From NCBI GenBank assembly GCA_036263155.1, contig DATAHN010000049.1, positions 1 to 33,870 of the forward strand: a stretch of 33,870 nt of DNA, given 5' to 3'. The notes below the pieces were generated by a model. That model was not told the origin of the DNA. It saw only the letters and a program-made list of their open reading frames with translations, and ran no database searches. Position numbers and translations under genes: made by a program. Below, piece after piece: positions 30,294 to 33,870 of the stretch. Origin of the DNA: DASUBN01 sp036263155 (lineage in GTDB: Bacteria > Pseudomonadota > Gammaproteobacteria > Natronospirales > REEB76). Position 1 is the first letter of the stretch. Every line of letters begins with the position of its first letter.

Positions 30294-30321
30294 TTCACTT
30301 TTCTCCGGATTTCCGTAAAAT
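30294..30321 (+). promoter_or_regulatory. rpsP operon promoter
   Basis: TTCACT (30294-30299), a 16-base spacer and TAAAAT (30316-30321). The leader of about 59 bases carries a GC-rich stretch followed by six T (30364-30369), which might act as a weak attenuator. Confidence 0.5.
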
Positions 30322-30386
30322 ACCCTGCTCTTTTCCGGGGTCTCCCCTCAGGGCGGCCCCAAGTTTTTTATAGAGGATCAGATTTA

Positions 30387-30635
30387 ATGGTCACCATCCG
30401 TCTTTCCCGCGGCGGCGCCAAGAAGCGCCCCTTCTATCACCTGGTCGCGACCGACAAGCGCAGCTCGCGCGACGGCCGTTATATCGAGCGCCTGGGCTTC
30501 TACAACCCGCTGGCCGCCAAGCATGAAGAGACCCTGCGCGTCGACGCCGAGCGCATGAAGCACTGGCTCTCGAACGGCGCCCAGCCGTCCGAGCGCGTGC
30601 AGTACCTGCTCAAGGAGCACAAGGTCGCGCTGTGA
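30387..30635 (+). CDS. rpsP: 30S ribosomal protein S16
   Basis: 82-aa protein with the family start MVTIRLSRGGAKKRPFYHLV and the RDGRYIERLGFYNP motif. Normal length. The ATG at 30387 matches the family N-terminus; the frame upstream is open but only covers the leader. It is first in the rpsP-rimM-trmD-rplS operon, with rimM starting four bases after its stop. Confidence 0.98.
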   Translation: MVTIRLSRGGAKKRPFYHLVATDKRSSRDGRYIERLGFYNPLAAKHEETLRVDAERMKHWLSNGAQPSERVQYLLKEHKVAL

Positions 30636-30639
30636 TCCG

Positions 30640-31149
30640 ATGAGCGGTGAGCGCAAGCGCATCGTCATCGGCAAGGTCGGCGGCCCGTTCGGCGTCAAGG
30701 GCTGGATCAAGCTCCTCTCCTGGACCGAACCGCGCGAAGAGATCGCCGACTACTCACCCTGGCAGCTGAAGCAGGGTGAGGGCTGGAAGGAATGGAAGGT
30801 CGCCGAGTTCCGGCCCCACGGCAAGGGACTCGCCGCCAAGCTCGTCGGACTCGACGACCGCGACCAGGCTGCCGCACTCATGGGCGCCGACATCGCGGTG
30901 TGGCGCGACCAGCTGGGCGAGCCGGCGCCCGGACAGTATTACTGGGCTGACCTGGTCGGCCTCGAAGTGAAGACCACAGAGGGTCAGAGCTTCGGCAAGG
31001 TGGATGGATTGATGGCCACCGGCGCGAACGACGTGCTGGTGGTGAAGGGAGAACGGGAACGCCTCATCCCGTTCATCCAGGGCCAGGTGATCCAGGGCGT
31101 CGACCTCGGCGCCGGGACCATCACGGTGGACTGGGATCCGGATTTCTAG
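30640..31149 (+). CDS. rimM: 16S rRNA processing protein RimM
   Basis: 169-aa assembly factor that binds S19 and helps mature the 30S head. The N-terminal RimM domain has IVIGKVGGPFGVKGWIKL. The C-terminal PRC-barrel contains YYWADLVGLEV (with the conserved Tyr-Tyr), VDGLMATGANDVLVV and ERLIPFI. Start is chosen at the ATG four bases after rpsP. Confidence 0.97.
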   Translation: MSGERKRIVIGKVGGPFGVKGWIKLLSWTEPREEIADYSPWQLKQGEGWKEWKVAEFRPHGKGLAAKLVGLDDRDQAAALMGADIAVWRDQLGEPAPGQYYWADLVGLEVKTTEGQSFGKVDGLMATGANDVLVVKGERERLIPFIQGQVIQGVDLGAGTITVDWDPDF

Positions 31150-31157
31150 AGGCCGTG

Positions 31158-31907
31158 ATGCATATTGAAGTCGTCACACTGTTTCCGGAGAGTGTCACAG
31201 CGCTGCTCCAGTTCGGTGTGACGGGACGCGCGGTGGAGCGCGGTCTGCTGCAGGTGGGCACGAGCAACCCGCGCGACCATGCCACCGACCGTCACAAGAC
31301 CGTGGACGACCGGCCTTACGGCGGCGGCCCCGGCATGGTGATGAAGGTCGAGACCCTGCGCGCGGCCATCCGCGAGGCGAAGGGGAAGGCGGGCCCCGGG
31401 GCGAAGGTGATCTACCTCAGCCCGCAAGGTCGGCCGCTGGACCAGGCGGGCGTGCGTGAGCTGTCGCGGCACCCGGCGCTGGTGCTGGTGGCGGGACGCT
31501 ACGAGGGCGTGGACGAGCGCCTGATCGAGACCGAGGTGGACGAAGAGTGGTCCATCGGCGATTACGTGCTGTCCGGCGGCGAGCTGCCGGCACTGGTGAT
31601 GGTGGACGCGCTGGCGCGGCTCATCCCCGGGGCGCTGAACGACGAGGAGTCGGCCGCCCAGGACTCGTTTGAGAACGGGCTCCTGGATTGTCCGCACTAC
31701 ACGCGGCCCGAGGAGATAGACGGGCGGCGGGTGCCGGAGGTGCTGCTCTCGGGCGACCACGCGGCGATACGCCGCTGGCGCATGAAGGAGATGCTGGGAC
31801 GGACCTGGAAACGGCGTCCGGACCTGTTGCAGAAGTTGGAATTGAGCGCGGAACAGGAGAAGTTGCTCGAGGACTTCATCCGCGAACACGGCGATAAAAC
31901 GGTTTGA
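31158..31907 (+). CDS. trmD: tRNA (guanine-N1-)-methyltransferase TrmD
   Basis: 249-aa SPOUT enzyme making m1G37 in tRNAs with G36, which prevents +1 frameshifting. Motifs: VVTLFPES, FGVTGRAVERGLL, DDRPYGGGPGMVM, YLSPQGRPLDQ and the trefoil-knot LVAGRYEGVDERLIE and SIGDYVLSGGELPA. The ATG at 31158 is preferred over the GTG one codon earlier because GAGG (31149-31152) is five bases upstream. It overlaps no neighbour; rplS follows after 17 bases. Confidence 0.98.
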   Translation: MHIEVVTLFPESVTALLQFGVTGRAVERGLLQVGTSNPRDHATDRHKTVDDRPYGGGPGMVMKVETLRAAIREAKGKAGPGAKVIYLSPQGRPLDQAGVRELSRHPALVLVAGRYEGVDERLIETEVDEEWSIGDYVLSGGELPALVMVDALARLIPGALNDEESAAQDSFENGLLDCPHYTRPEEIDGRRVPEVLLSGDHAAIRRWRMKEMLGRTWKRRPDLLQKLELSAEQEKLLEDFIREHGDKTV

Positions 31908-31924
31908 ACAAGGGTAATGCAGTC

Positions 31925-32266
31925 ATGAACAAGATCATCCAGGCGGTCGAAGAAGCGCAGTTGAAGAAGGTCCCGGCCTTCGAGCCCGGCGACACCGTGG
32001 TGGTGCAGGTCAAGGTGAAGGACGGCGAGCGCGAGCGCCTGCAGGCCTTCGAGGGCCTGGTCATCGCCATGAAGAACCGCGGTCTCAACTCCTCCTTCAC
32101 CGTGCGCAAGATCTCGCACGGCGAGGGCGTGGAGCGCACCTTCCAGACCCACAGCCCGGTGATCGGCGGCATCGAAGTGAAGCGCCGGGGCGACGTGCGC
32201 CGCGCCAAGCTGTACTACCTGCGCGATCTCGCCGGCAAGGCGGCCCGCATCCGCGAGAAAGTCTGA
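31925..32266 (+). CDS. rplS: 50S ribosomal protein L19
   Basis: 113-aa protein at the 30S-50S interface. It shows PAFEPGDTVVVQVKVKDG, RLQAFEGLVIA and FTVRKISHGEGVERTFQTHSP, closely matching the E. coli protein. The ATG at 31925 has AAGGG upstream; a TTG seven codons earlier overlaps the trmD end and is unlikely. It is the last gene of the operon. Confidence 0.98.
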   Translation: MNKIIQAVEEAQLKKVPAFEPGDTVVVQVKVKDGERERLQAFEGLVIAMKNRGLNSSFTVRKISHGEGVERTFQTHSPVIGGIEVKRRGDVRRAKLYYLRDLAGKAARIREKV

Positions 32267-32289
32267 GCCAAGCTCTGCTGCTAGACTAA

Positions 32290-32317
32290 ACGGGCGCCTT
32301 CGGGCGCCCGTTTTCTT
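32290..32317 (+). terminator. terminator of the rpsP-rplS operon
   Basis: ACGGGCGCC (32290-32298), UUCG-type loop, GGCGCCCGT (32303-32311), then TTTTCTTT. Confidence 0.93.
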
Positions 32318-32332
32318 TCCGGGGTACTAGGG

Positions 32333-33870
32333 ATGCCGCAGCTTCGCCCACTCGCCATCGGCCTGCTCGCCGCGCTGCTTGCGGCGGGCGGTGCCCATGC
32401 GGCGAAAGCGCCGGCCCCGAAGCCCGCCGCCGCCAAGAAGGCGCAGCCGAAGCCCGCCGCCGCCAAGCCGGTCGCCGCTCCCCCCGCGGCCACCGCCGCG
32501 CCGCCGCCGGTGGATCCCAACCTCATCAGCCTCGAGACCGTGAGCGGCATGTCCGAGGCGGGCGCGCCGCGCCTGGCGCTCGACATCATGGACCGCGACC
32601 AGCCGGACCCCGCCAAGGATCCCGCCGGCTGGATGAGCTGGGAGCGCGAGCGCATCTACATCTACCAGTCGAGCCATGCCTGGAAAGCGGTGGTGCGGCG
32701 CATGGGCAAGCTGCCGAAGGACGCGACGCCGGACTTCCGCGCCTGGGAAGCCATGCAGGCGGCTGACGCGTGGCTGCACATGGGCGACGGCGCGAAGGCG
32801 CTCGCCCTGGTGCAGCCTCTCATCTGGGACGAGAAGCATCCGCCGGACGAGCACGACCTCGCGGCGCTGCGCCAGCTCGTGATCCGCTGCTACACCTCCC
32901 TTGGCCGGCTCGACGACGCCCAGGCCGCGGTGATCCGCTACCGCCAGGACTACCCGAAGGACGCCGGCGCCTGGCCGCTGCTGGAAGCGCGCCTGTTCCT
33001 GAGGTCGGGCCAGCCCCAGTCCGCGCTCGACGTGCTGCAGGACGTGCCCGGTGACGAGGCGGACATGCTCGCGCTCCTCGCCTCGCTGCGCAGCGGCGCG
33101 CTCTCGCCGGGCGACGCCCTCGGCCAGGCGGTGAAAATCGGCAGCGACAGCAAGGCGCCCGCGGCGGAGCAGGTGCGTGCCTGGATCATCGCCGCCGAGG
33201 CTGCCGACCGGCTGCACAACCCCGTGGCGCGCATCAGCGCGCTGCAGAACGCCCTCGGCCTGCAGGACGTGCTCATCGAGCAGGACGATGTGTTCGTCCT
33301 CAGCCCCGACATGCTGTGGGACGCCTACATAAGCTACGGCGAGGCCCTCGGCAACGACCTGCAGCTCGTGGTGGGGGACGACCAGGCCTGGTTCGTGGCG
33401 GCCTCCAACCAGTACGACACCGCGCCCATCGGCGCAGCGGCGCTGTTCAGCGTGGTGGCGTATGACGCACAGGGACGTGCTAATGCCGCGGGAGGCATGG
33501 AGCCGGAAGCGGCCCGGCAGGCGCATATGAAGGAAAGCTCAGTCGCCCACGGCCAGTTCGCCGCGCTGGTGCAGCGCCTGCGTTACGGCGGCGTGGTGCT
33601 GCGCCACCTCTATCTCGATTCCGAGCGCTTCAAGGATCCCGAATCCGTCCCCGCCGAGGTGCGCTACCTCCTGGTGGACGACGTGCTGGCCATGCCGGAC
33701 ATCCCGCTGGCCTCGCAGCTGCTGCAAGGCCTGGACTCCGCGCCGCCCGCCGCGCCTGGCGAGAAGCGCGACGAGGCGGCCGCCGAGATGGCCTGGCAGC
33801 TCAAGCGCGCCCACGTGTTCATCCTGGGCGGCGACCCCGCCGCCGGCGTCGCCTCGCTGCACAAGCTCAT
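32333..33870 (+). CDS. periplasmic helical-repeat (TPR-like) protein, 3' partial
   Basis: The frame is open from the ATG at 32333 to the window edge (512 codons, no stop). A signal peptide (about 1-23, ending GGAHA|AK) is followed by an Ala/Pro/Lys-rich segment (24-60) with two copies of PKPAAAK ten residues apart. The rest (about 65-512) is alpha-helical with paired-helix patterns such as AADAWLHMGDGAKALALVQPLI and SLGRLDDAQAAVIRYRQDYPKDAGAWPLLEARLFLRSGQPQSAL, which look like degenerate TPRs. I do not recognise the family. The role is probably a periplasmic or envelope scaffold. It follows the rplS terminator closely, so it needs its own promoter, which I do not see. Confidence 0.75.
   Translation, partial: MPQLRPLAIGLLAALLAAGGAHAAKAPAPKPAAAKKAQPKPAAAKPVAAPPAATAAPPPVDPNLISLETVSGMSEAGAPRLALDIMDRDQPDPAKDPAGWMSWERERIYIYQSSHAWKAVVRRMGKLPKDATPDFRAWEAMQAADAWLHMGDGAKALALVQPLIWDEKHPPDEHDLAALRQLVIRCYTSLGRLDDAQAAVIRYRQDYPKDAGAWPLLEARLFLRSGQPQSALDVLQDVPGDEADMLALLASLRSGALSPGDALGQAVKIGSDSKAPAAEQVRAWIIAAEAADRLHNPVARISALQNALGLQDVLIEQDDVFVLSPDMLWDAYISYGEALGNDLQLVVGDDQAWFVAASNQYDTAPIGAAALFSVVAYDAQGRANAAGGMEPEAARQAHMKESSVAHGQFAALVQRLRYGGVVLRHLYLDSERFKDPESVPAEVRYLLVDDVLAMPDIPLASQLLQGLDSAPPAAPGEKRDEAAAEMAWQLKRAHVFILGGDPAAGVASLHKL
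32417..32467 (+). repeat. 21-nt direct repeat inside the periplasmic protein gene
   Basis: Identical 21-base blocks at 32417-32437 and 32447-32467 with a 30-base period encode the duplicated PKPAAAK segment. Confidence 0.8.

Noticed and set aside
30126..30386. Long N-terminal extension of rpsP
   Set aside because: S16 starts at 30387 by family comparison; the upstream part covers hairpins, promoter and leader.

Overview
This GC-rich window is a conserved gammaproteobacterial chromosome segment. It combines three housekeeping neighbourhoods: amidase-mutL-miaA-hfq-hflX-DUF2065-purA, tRNA-Leu/rnr-rlmB-rpsF-rpsR-rplI-dnaB-alr-radA, and CNNM/ypjD-ffh-rpsP-rimM-trmD-rplS. This synteny and the RpsF, HflX and RplS sequences argue for Gammaproteobacteria, perhaps a Xanthomonadales/Nevskiales-like lineage. 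I cannot place it more precisely from sequence alone.

Layout: 1-7184 is a + strand block for cell-wall hydrolysis, mismatch repair, tRNA modification, RNA chaperone, ribosome-associated GTPase and purine synthesis. hflK and hflC, usually found between hflX and the DUF2065 gene, are absent. 7255-10936 is an accessory - strand pair: a DUF5916 outer-membrane-type protein and a 7-TM receptor-like protein with no output domain. 10937-11432 is a repeat-rich spacer downstream of tRNA-Leu(CAG), in which copies of the 16-nt 3' end of the tRNA recur. 11658-14665 carries rnr and rlmB. 14729-15775 is a small accessory pair on the - strand (secreted DUF1579-like protein and ArsR regulator). 15967-19938 carries rpsF-rpsR-rplI and dnaB-alr. 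19972-24201 is a - strand signalling operon: CHASE2 Ser/Thr kinase, PP2C phosphatase and double-FHA protein. 24342-25691 is radA, tail-to-tail with a CNNM/CorB transporter-like gene and a YpjD/CcsA-like gene. 27945-32266 holds a metallo-beta-lactamase-fold phosphodiesterase-like gene, ffh and the rpsP-rimM-trmD-rplS operon. A periplasmic protein gene runs off the right edge.

The main departures from routine content are: (1) a tRNA-Leu 3'-end repeat array resembling in layout the E. coli tyrT/rtT arrangement, with a further degenerate copy that appears to supply the last codons of the truncated 7-TM gene; (2) a compact kinase/phosphatase/FHA circuit in which the kinase juxtamembrane hinge and the FHA linker share T-[MV]-I-[LI] motifs that could be phospho-docking sites; and (3) loss of hflKC from its usual place. 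No integrase, transposase, CRISPR array or prophage gene is visible.
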